Positions 7,695-16,843 of a DNA stretch of 64,000 nucleotides are shown in pieces. The stretch's first letter is position 1; every line of letters begins with the position of its first letter. Location: assembly GCA_965267535.1 (NCBI GenBank), contig OZ254082.1, forward strand, positions 744,001 to 808,000. Direction: 5' to 3'. The translations under genes and the position numbers were made by a program. Source of the DNA: CAXBNB01 sp965267535 (GTDB taxonomy: Bacteria > Bacteroidota > Bacteroidia > Cytophagales > Cyclobacteriaceae). The notes under the pieces were generated by a model. The model searched no databases and was not told where the DNA came from. It saw only the letters and a program-made list of their open reading frames with translations.

Positions 7695-8636
7695 ATGGAA
7701 AAAGGACAATCAGTGGGTTTTGTCGGTCAGTTCGACAAGGGCTCTATAGTGGGTGCCACTTGCTTTACGGTTGGTTATTTGCTGTTGCAGATTTTTGTAA
7801 CCGGATATAGGCCCGATCATTTATATTTTTTGCTTTTTTGTCTGGCTGCTTATTTTGCGCACCCGATTTCCCGTCGGTTTTTGTTGGGCTTTTCTATCTT
7901 TTTGATCTACGGTATTATTTTCGATTCGATGAAAGGGTATCCCAATTACCTTTTTTCGGATGTAAGAATTGAAGAGCCGTATTTGCTCGAAAAAGCGTGG
8001 TTTGGTATTCAGACGGCCACCGGGTTGGTTACTCCCAATGAGTACTTTCTTGTACACAACAATACGTTTTGGGATGTGGTTACTGGTTTTTTCTACTTGA
8101 GCTGGATGCCGGTACCACTTATGTTTGGGTTGTATCTTTGGTTCAAAGATAAGTGGATGTTTATTCAATTCTCGGCAGGTTTTTTTACAGTTAATGTAGT
8201 AGGATGGATTATTTATTATGTGTATCCTGCGGCTCCCCCCTGGTATGTTCAGCTATATGGTTTCGAAGAGCATTTTAATATTCCCGGTAATGTAGCGGGC
8301 CTGATCAAGTTCGATCAGTTTTTTGGCATTACCCTGTTTCAGGATATGTATGCCAAAGGCTCTAATGTTTTTGCAGCTATGCCTTCCCTGCACAGTGCAT
8401 ACCCTGTTGTGGTGTTTTTTTATGGGTTGAAAAAACGGGTGCATGTATTGCTTTCCACCCTATTTGGAATATTTGTGATCGGAATTTGGTTTTCGGCTGT
8501 TTACTCCTCGCACCATTATATTCTTGATGTAATTATGGGTGCACTTTGCGCGATAGCAGGTATCGCTATTTTTGAAAAGCTTCTTCTCAAAGGAAGAGTA
8601 GGGAAATTACTCTCAGTATTGTCTGGAAAAGTATAA
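7695..8636 (+). CDS. AUR1-like PAP2 membrane protein, inositol-phosphorylceramide synthase candidate
   Basis: This 313-residue protein has about six to eight membrane helices and the two C-terminal PAP2 motifs in the AUR1/IPC-synthase arrangement: AMPSLHSAYP near residue 230 and SSHHYILDVIMG near 272, which give the His-His-Asp catalytic triad. There is a conserved stretch YYVYPAAPPWYVQ typical of the PAP2_3 group. In fungi and in Bacteroides such proteins move phosphoinositol from phosphatidylinositol to ceramide. The gene is divergent from the ceramide-synthase candidate and sits between the sphingoid and inositol genes, which fits this well. Hydrolase activity on another lipid phosphate is the alternative. 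Confidence 0.85.
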   Translation: MEKGQSVGFVGQFDKGSIVGATCFTVGYLLLQIFVTGYRPDHLYFLLFCLAAYFAHPISRRFLLGFSIFLIYGIIFDSMKGYPNYLFSDVRIEEPYLLEKAWFGIQTATGLVTPNEYFLVHNNTFWDVVTGFFYLSWMPVPLMFGLYLWFKDKWMFIQFSAGFFTVNVVGWIIYYVYPAAPPWYVQLYGFEEHFNIPGNVAGLIKFDQFFGITLFQDMYAKGSNVFAAMPSLHSAYPVVVFFYGLKKRVHVLLSTLFGIFVIGIWFSAVYSSHHYILDVIMGALCAIAGIAIFEKLLLKGRVGKLLSVLSGKV

Positions 8637-8747
8637 ACACTCTTCGAGGTATAGTTCGTGTGTTTTCGATGTAGGGCTTGTACTACAGTTGATTTGTTTT
8701 CGTATCCCCGAGGGCAGGTATTGCATACGTTTTTTTGTATGCCGTTT

Positions 8748-9275
8748 TTACGTTTCAAATTTTAGCAGTTCTTCATAAGGATTTCCTTGCAAGCCCAGCA
8801 TTTTCGCAAATGCTGGTTCTGTTTTTAAACCATCCTGTTTCAAGCGTATTATTTCTGCTCTAAACTCATCGCCTTTTGAGCTCAGAATTTTATGCTCAAT
8901 TATCATATGTCTGTACGCGTTTTGTTTTTCGGTTGGGCAGTCTTGTCCGAAAATTTCAATCTCAAATTCACCCGACCGAAATGTCGCTATTGTTGACTTA
9001 AGGTCATCCCAGTACGTGGTTCGTATTTGATAATTGTGCTTGCTCGAGTAAGCCGAGTTGAGAGTTTGAGCAAACTTTGAATGATTGGAACATTGGCAAA
9101 TTATATCCAAATCACTTTCGGGGAGATCAATGCCAATCGGAATAGTTCCTGTTAATATTGGCCGGTATTCCCGCAAGTGTTCAAAAATGGATAATTCAAT
9201 TAGCTCCGTATAAGCTTTTTGCTGACGAGGATTTCCTTTTTTGAGGTAGTCAATATTTGAAAAGTTTGTTAACAA
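8748..9275 (-). CDS. DUF4269 protein (nucleotidyltransferase-like fold)
   Basis: This 175-residue protein carries the DUF4269 core: GTIPIGIDLPESDLDIICQC near residue 43, with a G-(x)n-SDLDI pattern like the Asp pair of minimal nucleotidyltransferases, then FEIEIFGQDCPTEKQNAYRHM in the middle. The last third, with LKQDGLKTEPAFAKMLGLQGNPYEELL, is typical of the family. The biological role is unknown. It lies alone inside the lipid locus and has no obvious link to it; codon use looks somewhat different from its neighbours, so it may be an insertion from elsewhere. Confidence 0.85.
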   Translation of the reverse strand: MLTNFSNIDYLKKGNPRQQKAYTELIELSIFEHLREYRPILTGTIPIGIDLPESDLDIICQCSNHSKFAQTLNSAYSSKHNYQIRTTYWDDLKSTIATFRSGEFEIEIFGQDCPTEKQNAYRHMIIEHKILSSKGDEFRAEIIRLKQDGLKTEPAFAKMLGLQGNPYEELLKFET

Positions 9276-9394
9276 TCTTTTCGGAAAAAGTAGAGGGCAC
9301 TAGCTTTTAGCTAAGAGGCTCTGTTTGCCCGTAGTACACCCATTTATTTTAGTGTTCTCATCCCATCCTCGCTCAGGATTTATTGGAAAGCGAC

Positions 9395-10033
9395 TTATTT
9401 CTTGGTATCGGTTTTTTCGTCTTTATAGGTCGATTTGAGTAGAACATCCCACAAAGGAGAGCTCACGCCAAAGCCATTGTCAGGGTCTACATAGTGGTGC
9501 TTCATGTGATGGTCTTTGATAGCTCCCCAAAACTTGCCTTTGAGCTTAAAGTGGTGCATGGCATAGTGGCTAATGTCATAAACCAGATAGCCGATCAAAA
9601 ATGCAGCAAAGAAAGGGGGCAAATTGTATTCACCTATTGTGCTTTTAAACAAAAAGTAGAACAGAGTGGCCAGAGGGAGGCTTATTGCGGGTGGCAGCAC
9701 CAGGCGTTTCGCATCGTTGGGGTAGTCGTGGTGCACCCCATGGATGATGAAGAAAAACCGCTTACCCAGCTTTGACTTTGGGTGGTAGTGGAAAAGGAAC
9801 CGGTGAAGTACGTATTCTGATACAGTCCATACGACAAAACCCGCCAGTGTGAGTCCTAAAAACTGCCAAACTGTGTATTCTCGTTCGGCAAATGCCAGGT
9901 AATAAAAATATCCTATAATGGGGAGGAAAAAGTATAGAGGTGCTGTGAAGTGTACTTTCGAGAAGAACTCGAGAAAGTCACTTTTAAACATGCGTACAGA
10001 TTCGTTTTTGTTTGATACAAATAGTTTTTCCAT
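9395..10033 (-). CDS. fatty-acid/sphingolipid hydroxylase family protein
   Basis: This 212-residue membrane protein has four hydrophobic segments and the di-iron histidine clusters of the fatty-acid hydroxylase superfamily: His77/82/84 in LHRFLFHYH, His98/101/102 in HGVHH, His156/160/161 in HYAMHH, and His175/176/179/180 in DHHMKHH. The arrangement is like the C-terminal domain of the yeast Scs7 sphingolipid alpha-hydroxylase, without its cytochrome b5 domain. 2-hydroxylation of the ceramide fatty acid is the likely reaction, given the sphingolipid genes around it. Carotenoid or sterol hydroxylation is the alternative. It follows the DUF4833 gene with a 67-base gap and is likely in that operon. 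Confidence 0.88.
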   Translation of the reverse strand: MEKLFVSNKNESVRMFKSDFLEFFSKVHFTAPLYFFLPIIGYFYYLAFAEREYTVWQFLGLTLAGFVVWTVSEYVLHRFLFHYHPKSKLGKRFFFIIHGVHHDYPNDAKRLVLPPAISLPLATLFYFLFKSTIGEYNLPPFFAAFLIGYLVYDISHYAMHHFKLKGKFWGAIKDHHMKHHYVDPDNGFGVSSPLWDVLLKSTYKDEKTDTKK

Positions 10034-10100
10034 ATCCTGATTTTCTGCAAATCTAATAAACTAAGTGAAGGAGGGGTAGCGAATATTCGTTTTACTGATA

Positions 10101-10676
10101 TTAATCAGGGATGATTTTTTCATACACTTCCTTGCCTGTGGTCAGGTCTTCTCCAAAGACTTCTACATAGGCTATTTCAGGTATGAAAAAGTTTTTGGCG
10201 ATCTCTACATATACATTTCTAAAGCGAGCCATTTTTCCATTGATCATCATATTGGCCTGCATTTCTCCTTTTTCGTTTTTGAAAATATGAATCCTTTTTT
10301 TCTTGTACGATACCAGTGATATATCAAATTCATTTTTCTTATCGGTAGGATATACCTGCACTCCGTATGCTAGCTTGCGCTGGATGTAGTTTAGCTCGTT
10401 GCGCGAACTGTCCTGACTGTAGCTGAGCCAGTATACATGCACCGGATTTTCCGGATCGAGGTTGCCGTTTTTGTCTCTCATTCCATCGTATACGATAGCA
10501 CTGGAGTTGTTGGATCGCTGTATATAAAAGAGTGAATTGTTGGTTTTGGGAGGCGTAGGGTAAGTGTGCCTTTTGTGAATCGGTTTTTTGTTTTCATTGT
10601 CCCAGTTGGCAGCTACAAATTGTCCGTTGGATTCTATAGCTATCAGGAAAAAACAGGTTAACAAAATACTTTTCAT
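10101..10676 (-). CDS. exported DUF4833 protein
   Basis: This 191-residue protein begins with a signal peptide (about residues 1-18, ending SNG) and contains the DUF4833 features NSLFYIQRSNNSSAIVYD, PVHVYWLSYSQD, and a beta-rich rest with IHIFKNEKGEMQANMMINGK. No catalytic motif is apparent. It starts 16 bases after the stop of the CDP-alcohol phosphatidyltransferase gene, so the two are almost certainly translated from one mRNA. The family has no assigned function; the context suggests an envelope job in inositol-lipid synthesis or transport. Confidence 0.85.
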   Translation of the reverse strand: MKSILLTCFFLIAIESNGQFVAANWDNENKKPIHKRHTYPTPPKTNNSLFYIQRSNNSSAIVYDGMRDKNGNLDPENPVHVYWLSYSQDSSRNELNYIQRKLAYGVQVYPTDKKNEFDISLVSYKKKRIHIFKNEKGEMQANMMINGKMARFRNVYVEIAKNFFIPEIAYVEVFGEDLTTGKEVYEKIIPD

Positions 10677-10692
10677 GGGTTGAATATTTTAT

Positions 10693-11385
10693 TTACTTAC
10701 CTTTCAAAACTTTTCTGCTGTGGCCCAGGCGCTCTATGGCGGTGTAGTTTGCCAGTATGGCTACTATGAGTATTGGTGTGGTGAGAATCGATATAGGTTC
10801 GAACATGACCATGTTAAAAGTATCAGAGAAGTACTTGTAGTCGCCACCGATTTCTCCTGAGATAATACCACATAAAGTAGCCGAAACTCCTACTATGATT
10901 ACCCGCTCCGGGCGCTGCATTATACCTACGCTGCAGTCTATACCCAGCCCTTCGGCCCGAGCCCGTGTATAGCTTACCATTACAGATCCTGTAAGGGCAA
11001 AAAACACAAACATAGAACTCAGAAAATAATGATGAGCAATGAGGAAATACGAAACGCCAAAAAACATCACGATTTCGCTCCAGCGATCTAACACAGAATC
11101 GTAGAGTGCTCCGTAGGTAGAAGACATGCCTGCTACTCTGGCCAGCCTGCCATCGATCATGTCGAACAGTCCGCCGAAGAGTATGAGCGCACCGGCCCAT
11201 CCTACATAGCTTAGGTTTTCGCGGGGTGCGGTTTCTGCTCCTACAATAAATACCACGGCAGCTCCTACGTTGATCACAAAACCAATCGTGGTGATAGTGT
11301 TTGGAGACACCTTGAGTCTCACTAATAGATTAATCAATGGATTAATCAGTTTGTATACTAATGGTTGGCCGTATTTTTTAAGCAT
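10693..11385 (-). CDS. CDP-alcohol phosphatidyltransferase, phosphatidylinositol-phosphate synthase candidate
   Basis: This 230-residue membrane enzyme has a perfect family signature: Asp75, Asp78-Gly79, Ala82-Arg83, Gly92, Asp96 and Asp100. The family moves a phosphatidyl group from CDP-diacylglycerol to an alcohol. The enzyme is not obviously PgsA or Pss, and with inositol-phosphate synthase and a PgpA-like phosphatase close by, the likely acceptor is inositol-1-phosphate, giving phosphatidylinositol phosphate. About six membrane helices are visible. It heads the operon with DUF4833 and the hydroxylase, 52 bases after the DUF5686 gene. Alcohol choice needs experiment. Confidence 0.88.
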   Translation of the reverse strand: MLKKYGQPLVYKLINPLINLLVRLKVSPNTITTIGFVINVGAAVVFIVGAETAPRENLSYVGWAGALILFGGLFDMIDGRLARVAGMSSTYGALYDSVLDRWSEIVMFFGVSYFLIAHHYFLSSMFVFFALTGSVMVSYTRARAEGLGIDCSVGIMQRPERVIIVGVSATLCGIISGEIGGDYKYFSDTFNMVMFEPISILTTPILIVAILANYTAIERLGHSRKVLKGK

Positions 11386-11437
11386 GTCTGGCTAGTGTTC
11401 TCACTTTATCGCGCAAAATTAATACTTTTATAACAAT

Positions 11438-14008
11438 CTAGAATTCAATCTTAAACCTTCCCCGTATGTTGTAGCCGGAGGCAATGCCGGGTTGGTCTAG
11501 TTGAGTCCATCTTTTTACTAAGTCTACGCGGAAAATCTTAAATATATTTCCTATCCCAATACTGGTTTCTACATAGTGATCCAGTGCCGAAGTAACAGGG
11601 TTTCCTTCGGGATCTACCGGATACCCGGGTAGTGTATTCGGATACAGGGTAGGGTCGTTTATATCGCTCACGCTTCCCATCAATCCCTTAAATGTAATGA
11701 CTGATCGCCACTTTAATTTTTTGATCAGAGGCACTTTGTTTAGGATATACCCATTGAAATAGTGTGCATACTGTAAGCTCACAAACTGATCGCTTACAAA
11801 CTCCAGGAAGTTCATCAGGTTGTAAGACCTGATCTGGTAGGAGTAGGTTTGGTTTGCCCGGGGTATATTGAGAAGCGGGTAGGGTACTTGTCCCCATATT
11901 TTGTTTCCTTCCACTTCTGTATCGAAGTAGCCAAAGGGGGCTACATAGGTTCGTTTGAATATACCTAAAGAAAACCGATCGTATGAGTAGGGGCTGTTAA
12001 GCACGTCTTTGAAGCCCTTGTCATATTTGAGTGTAAAGACCGGATGCTTGTTGTAAATAGGTACCCGGAATTGTATGCCTTCATAATATTGCTCGTTGGG
12101 TGCTATTCGCAGACTCAGGTTTACTTCAGAAGTGCGAATTACCTCAGCGTCGCGTTGTGCCTTTGGGGTAAAGTCCAGCTCGTGCTCTATTGGTCGGGTT
12201 CCCGGCGAAAAGCTGAGAATACCACCAGGCCTCATGTCTAGTTTTTTTACGCCTACGGTATACGATATACCGTGCTTCAGCTCTTTCATGTACTCAAATT
12301 GTACACGTTCATTGTAGATCTGTTTGTTGTTTACCCCTCGTTTGAAAGAGAGGAGGAAGTTGTCTTCCTGCACAAACATGAGTTCCTCACCGGGGTTGCG
12401 TATTTCTTTTTGGTAGGTGAGCTTGAATGCATCGAGTGGGTTTTTGTTTCTGAAATAAAAGAACTCGGATGAGTACTTCCATTCTTTGTCTTTAAACCCA
12501 TAAGCTCCGTAGGCTTTGATCTGAAATTTTTCGCTAAACTTATCGTTTGTCTGGCCGCCTAGCCTTACTCTAAAGCCTTCTACGTCGTTCCAGCTGTAAA
12601 AAGTATTGACCGGCCCTAGAGAGACAGGGCCAAAGTCTTTGTAGCCTACAGTTACAAGGAAGAGGATGTCCATCATGCGTTTAAACGCGGGCAGCTCTTT
12701 TACTTCCTCTACCATTTCATATACTCCCTTTTCCGATCGGGATAGCTCCATGTGTCGGGCCTTTTCCCAAAACTCTTCTCCTTTTTTGTTTGCGTCAGGT
12801 TCTTCTACCAGATTTTGGAGGTTGGAGTAGATGCTGTCCGGGCGGGGTACGTTGTACTTTCTGTCTTTGAACGATACGGTGCGCTTGCCATACATGTCGA
12901 GTTTTCCGGGCAGGTCAAAATCAATACTGATTTTATCGACTTTGATAATGTATGAACCACTTTCTGTTTTTTCAAACTCCTGATCAATGAACAGGTCATT
13001 GACATAGTTGAGGTTGATCTTTTCGGATATACGCATCGACACCTGCTTTACAGCATAGGTAGAGTCGGTAGTTACAAAGAGGTTGCCCACAAAGGCAAGA
13101 CTGTTTTCGTTTCGGGGTTGAAACGAAAGTTTAAAGAGTTTTTCTCCTTCTATTTCCAGAGTGTCTGCTATGTAGTATTTGTATGTAGACGGTGCTAATC
13201 CAGAAATAGGACTTACAAACTTTTGGGTAAGTACATTGATGGTGTTGTCATAGATGTCTACCTCCTGGTACATCTTGTCTATCAGCATAGATATTCCCTG
13301 ATTGTTGAGGTAGTCGTGAAAGCCGGTCATTTTCTGGCCTTTACGGTACTCTATTTCTTTTTGGGGTTCTTTGCGGTAGTATACCTTCGAGCTGGTTTCG
13401 CGGATAAAAATGGGCAGATAGGTCTTGCCGTTTACTTCAGAGGTGTCTACATAGTCGAACACCAACTGAAAGTTTTTCATGATTTTTTTCTGTCTAAACT
13501 TCTCGGTAATGTTGTTGAAGTCGAATTCTACTTTTTCGTATTTGTCGTACTCCAGAAAGTCGAGGCTTTCGGTGCGGTTGCTTTCGCGGTGCTCCAGTAT
13601 TTTCTTGATCAGCAGTACGGCAGGATTGCCCTTGTTGCGATACCGGAGTTTTTCACCTTTTACTACTACGTCCTCTAGTTGTACACTGGTTTCTTCCAGT
13701 TTGATGGTGATGCGCTGAGATTCTCCGATCTTTATGGGTGTCAGTTTTGGTTCAAACCCGATGAAAGAAGCTTTGAGGTTTGGAGTTGCTTCTTCGGTTT
13801 CGATATAAAACTTTCCCTCGCTGCTAGACACAGTTCCGATAGTAGTGCCTTCAAAAGAAATGTTTACAAAGGGAAGTGGCTCACCGGTAGTAGCATCGAG
13901 CACTGTTCCGTAGATTCTGGTGAGATTTTGGGCCTGAGCAAAAAAGATTGCCTGAAGGAGAAAAAAAGAGGTGAGTAGCGGATACTTAATATTCTTTCTA
14001 ATGATCAT
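11438..14008 (-). CDS. DUF5686 outer-membrane protein with carboxypeptidase-like N-terminal domain
   Basis: I prefer the ATG at 14008 to the upstream ATG at 14062, because it has AAAAGGAAA just before it and gives a clean signal peptide ending AQAQ near residue 27. Next comes a carboxypeptidase-D regulatory-like beta-sandwich (RIYGTVLDATTGEPLPFVNI, then GTTIGTVSSSEGKF), followed by a long region ending in an outer-membrane barrel with terminal Phe. The length, about 856 residues, fits DUF5686/carboxypeptidase-like proteins of Bacteroidota. Function of the family is unknown; it resembles the N-terminal domain of SusC proteins but has no TonB plug. It is upstream of the CDP-alcohol gene on the same strand. 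Confidence 0.85.
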   Translation of the reverse strand: MIIRKNIKYPLLTSFFLLQAIFFAQAQNLTRIYGTVLDATTGEPLPFVNISFEGTTIGTVSSSEGKFYIETEEATPNLKASFIGFEPKLTPIKIGESQRITIKLEETSVQLEDVVVKGEKLRYRNKGNPAVLLIKKILEHRESNRTESLDFLEYDKYEKVEFDFNNITEKFRQKKIMKNFQLVFDYVDTSEVNGKTYLPIFIRETSSKVYYRKEPQKEIEYRKGQKMTGFHDYLNNQGISMLIDKMYQEVDIYDNTINVLTQKFVSPISGLAPSTYKYYIADTLEIEGEKLFKLSFQPRNENSLAFVGNLFVTTDSTYAVKQVSMRISEKINLNYVNDLFIDQEFEKTESGSYIIKVDKISIDFDLPGKLDMYGKRTVSFKDRKYNVPRPDSIYSNLQNLVEEPDANKKGEEFWEKARHMELSRSEKGVYEMVEEVKELPAFKRMMDILFLVTVGYKDFGPVSLGPVNTFYSWNDVEGFRVRLGGQTNDKFSEKFQIKAYGAYGFKDKEWKYSSEFFYFRNKNPLDAFKLTYQKEIRNPGEELMFVQEDNFLLSFKRGVNNKQIYNERVQFEYMKELKHGISYTVGVKKLDMRPGGILSFSPGTRPIEHELDFTPKAQRDAEVIRTSEVNLSLRIAPNEQYYEGIQFRVPIYNKHPVFTLKYDKGFKDVLNSPYSYDRFSLGIFKRTYVAPFGYFDTEVEGNKIWGQVPYPLLNIPRANQTYSYQIRSYNLMNFLEFVSDQFVSLQYAHYFNGYILNKVPLIKKLKWRSVITFKGLMGSVSDINDPTLYPNTLPGYPVDPEGNPVTSALDHYVETSIGIGNIFKIFRVDLVKRWTQLDQPGIASGYNIRGRFKIEF

Positions 14009-14129
14009 TTTCCTTTTAAAAAGTCTAAGACTATGGTTTGATTTTAGATTGACAATTCCCATTGGGAACTGGCTAAGTCTTAAGGTTTAGTTACAAGTCA
14101 ATTTTGTTGAGCATACCCCCTAATATTAT

Positions 14130-14144
14130 GCCGATATTATCGGC
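14130..14144. other. palindrome GCCGAT-ATT-ATCGGC upstream of the DUF5686 gene
   Basis: A six-base-pair perfect inverted repeat with a three-base centre lies in the 284-base spacer between the DUF5686 start and the spermidine synthase-like stop. It has no T-run and could be an operator. The rest of this spacer shows nothing recognisable. Confidence 0.3.
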
Positions 14145-14346
14145 AGACTAAGGGAATAAATACTCATTTCGTGAGTGTATGTTTCTTTAATCTTTCATAA
14201 AATCAGAAAAAAATATTTAAAAGTCTGAATAACAGCTTTTTGGGTGGGTTTGGTTCCTTGTTTTTTTAACAGGGCGCAAATTTAACAATTTATGTTCGAG
14301 ATAGGATTGTTTAGTGAAAATGTTGTCCGGAGAGCAGGACGATCTG

Positions 14347-15894
14347 TCAGTATACATCCCATTTGCCATCGAGGTAGTATTTGTAGAGTACCGGGTTGTG
14401 AATTTTGTTGACTTCAATATTAACGGTATCGTCTTCAAAGAGTGTTTTGCCAAAAGAAGTGATAAGTGTCATGGCATCCTGATTGATCCACCGTGTTGGA
14501 ATGTTTAGTTTTTTGAAGTTTACTGCTTGCAGGGCTGCAATGAACTGATCCTGAGTGCCGGTTTTAGCTCCCATTACCCAGCCCCACTCGCCCAGTGTAA
14601 TTACCTGATTGTGCAGGCCGACCACATTGAAATTGGCTTCTTGCATAGTTTTCTTTACGCAGTTGAAAGCACGGGCGGCATAGTATGGACTACCGGCTTG
14701 TGTGATTACCAGACCGTGAGGTCTCAGCCGTTTGTAGCAGAGCTTGTAAAACTCAAAAGAGTAGAGCCGTCCTATTTCCACGGTTTTGGGGTCAGGCAGG
14801 TCTACGATAATGGCATCATAGTAGGCGTGATTGTCCTCCAGGTAGTTGTACCCGTCAGTATTGACGATTGTTACTTTTTCGTGGTTTAGGGCGTTTTGGT
14901 TCATTTCTACCAGGAGCTCATGTTTTTGCCCCAGGGCAGTCATGGCAGGATCCAGGTCTACTACTGTGATATTTTTTACCGTGGGGTATTTTAGGATTTC
15001 GCGCACGGCTCCACCATCTCCGCCTCCCATTACCAGTACATCTACGGGCTTTTTGAGCAGACCCAGCACGGGGTGCACCAGCGGTTCGTGGTACATCACT
15101 TCGTCTATGGAGCTAAGCTGCTGATTGCCGTTTATAAATAGCCAAAAGTCAGATTTAGATTGAGTAATGACTATTTTCTGATATTTGCTCTGTTCTTCGT
15201 ACACTACCTTGTCGCGGTATCGTCGCTCTTCACCATAGCTTATGATGGGTTTGGCAAACAAAAAACCACACACCAGAATGGCTAATACTACCAACGAAAG
15301 GATGTTTGTATGGATTACTTGCTTTTTTTTCAATGAAGATTTTAGGAGAAAATATAATCCTATGGCTACAGTGAAGTTGATGCTGCCGAGTATAATGGGG
15401 GTATAGGTGAGACCCAGGTAGGGTAGCCCTATGAAGGCAAAGAAGACCCCACCGGCCAGGCTGCCGTAGTAGTCGTTTTCCATTACCGAGGATACATTCA
15501 CATGTAGTTTTTCAAACTGGTCGTTGAGTCGGATTACTATGGGTATTTCCATGCCTATGAGTAAACCTACTATAATGCTGAGAGAGTAGATAATCAGGTA
15601 GGAGTTGCCATAGTAGGCCGATACCGAGTAGGTGATTACCGATACATAGGCAGTGAGTATGGAAAGGGTAAATTCTATGAAGATAAATTTTTGGAGTAGG
15701 TTGGTGCTAAAGTATTTGCTGATTCTGCTACCCAGCCCCATAGAAAACAGCATGATAGATACTATCATGGTCCACTGAAATACCGAATCTCCCAAAAAGT
15801 AGGTGGCAAGAGTGGATAGCACATACTCTGCCACGATACCGGAAAGGCCGGTAGCAAATAGTGCCAGCTTTAAAATATTAGAATGCAGTTTCAT
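14347..15894 (-). CDS. membrane-anchored spermidine synthase-like protein
   Basis: This 515-residue protein has about seven N-terminal membrane helices (residues 1-215) and a C-terminal spermidine synthase domain. The latter contains VLVMGGGDGGAVREILKY, DLDPAMTALGQKH, and the aminopropyl-transfer loop IIVDLPDPKTVEIGRLYS with the catalytic Asp. The membrane-fused form is common in bacteria and its substrate is not proven. The gene is the last of a seven-gene operon starting at YbjN, after DUF350, with a 56-base gap. The association with PspA and DUF350 is seen in other bacteria and suggests a membrane function. Confidence 0.88.
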   Translation of the reverse strand: MKLHSNILKLALFATGLSGIVAEYVLSTLATYFLGDSVFQWTMIVSIMLFSMGLGSRISKYFSTNLLQKFIFIEFTLSILTAYVSVITYSVSAYYGNSYLIIYSLSIIVGLLIGMEIPIVIRLNDQFEKLHVNVSSVMENDYYGSLAGGVFFAFIGLPYLGLTYTPIILGSINFTVAIGLYFLLKSSLKKKQVIHTNILSLVVLAILVCGFLFAKPIISYGEERRYRDKVVYEEQSKYQKIVITQSKSDFWLFINGNQQLSSIDEVMYHEPLVHPVLGLLKKPVDVLVMGGGDGGAVREILKYPTVKNITVVDLDPAMTALGQKHELLVEMNQNALNHEKVTIVNTDGYNYLEDNHAYYDAIIVDLPDPKTVEIGRLYSFEFYKLCYKRLRPHGLVITQAGSPYYAARAFNCVKKTMQEANFNVVGLHNQVITLGEWGWVMGAKTGTQDQFIAALQAVNFKKLNIPTRWINQDAMTLITSFGKTLFEDDTVNIEVNKIHNPVLYKYYLDGKWDVY

Positions 15895-15950
15895 AAACTA
15901 CAACAAAGGGTGGGCTGTGCAGCCAAATGCAAGCTGCACAGTAGGTTTGT

Positions 15951-16814
15951 TTACAACGACCAACTGATAAGAACTGATCCTCCTATATAAGCAAAGGCTT
16001 CAACCAAAGCAGCACCGCAGTTGGGTTCGTCCTGATTCACGATTTCGTCTGTCAGGTTTTGGCCGGGCAGTAAGATTTTGTCGGTAAGAAAGCGTACTAT
16101 AGGGAGAAAAATAAGGCCTATACCAACATCTACTCCTACATCAGCCAGTGTGATCGACCAGCTTTCAAAATCGTGCATGAGGGCAAAGCGGATCAGGTTG
16201 GCAATGGCGATTAGCGCACCGGCAAACCCTATGCCTACAGCAATATTTCCCTTTTCTATATGATCGTGTACATCGTATGGGGTAATCATGTTGTACACCA
16301 AAGCTGTGATAAACAGAAGAGCCTGACCCAATACCCAATAGAGCAGAGCTGTAATAATGGGGCCTCCTTCTCCATGGCCTTCGCCATGTATGGCACCCAG
16401 TATGATCAGCCCTGTAGAAATTGCCATGGCTCCTTCTACTATGCCTGAGCCTACGTTTTTTTGATCTACAATTTCTTGCTTCACATGAAATTTTCTCAGG
16501 ATTATTTTGTCGTTGATGATGATAGACAAATTGAGTAGCAGTATGGACAGAGCGCCATAAATACTAATATCGATCAGGTCGTTTACCAGTCCGTCGGATT
16601 CTCCGAGGAGTGCACTGCCTATAGCCAGCAGTAGCCCTACGAAGTATCCAACGTACGCTGAAGCAAAGGCAAAGTTGTCGTTTTCTACCAGCTCATGGTT
16701 GACTTTGATGCCCGGGTGAAACAGTTGATAGATGATTTTACCAATAAAAAAAAGTAAAAATGATACTGCCAGGTAAATGAGTGTGGTCAGTAAGCCGTCA
16801 GCTATAGATAACAT
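15951..16814 (-). CDS. DUF350 tandem-repeat membrane protein
   Basis: This 287-residue protein is made of two DUF350 units (about residues 5-140 and 150-287), together about eight membrane helices. The N-terminal unit has ENDNFAFASAYVGYFVGLL and the second HIEKGNIAVGIGFAGALIA, which align with each other. DUF350 is found in YjfL of E. coli, in an operon with the PspA paralogue YjfJ. Its activity is unknown; a membrane channel or stress-sensing role has been proposed. It is 29 bases after the lipoprotein gene and 56 before the spermidine synthase-like gene. Confidence 0.88.
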   Translation of the reverse strand: MLSIADGLLTTLIYLAVSFLLFFIGKIIYQLFHPGIKVNHELVENDNFAFASAYVGYFVGLLLAIGSALLGESDGLVNDLIDISIYGALSILLLNLSIIINDKIILRKFHVKQEIVDQKNVGSGIVEGAMAISTGLIILGAIHGEGHGEGGPIITALLYWVLGQALLFITALVYNMITPYDVHDHIEKGNIAVGIGFAGALIAIANLIRFALMHDFESWSITLADVGVDVGIGLIFLPIVRFLTDKILLPGQNLTDEIVNQDEPNCGAALVEAFAYIGGSVLISWSL

Positions 16815-16843
16815 AATGTCTTTTGTTTAGGGGTTAGTGCTAG

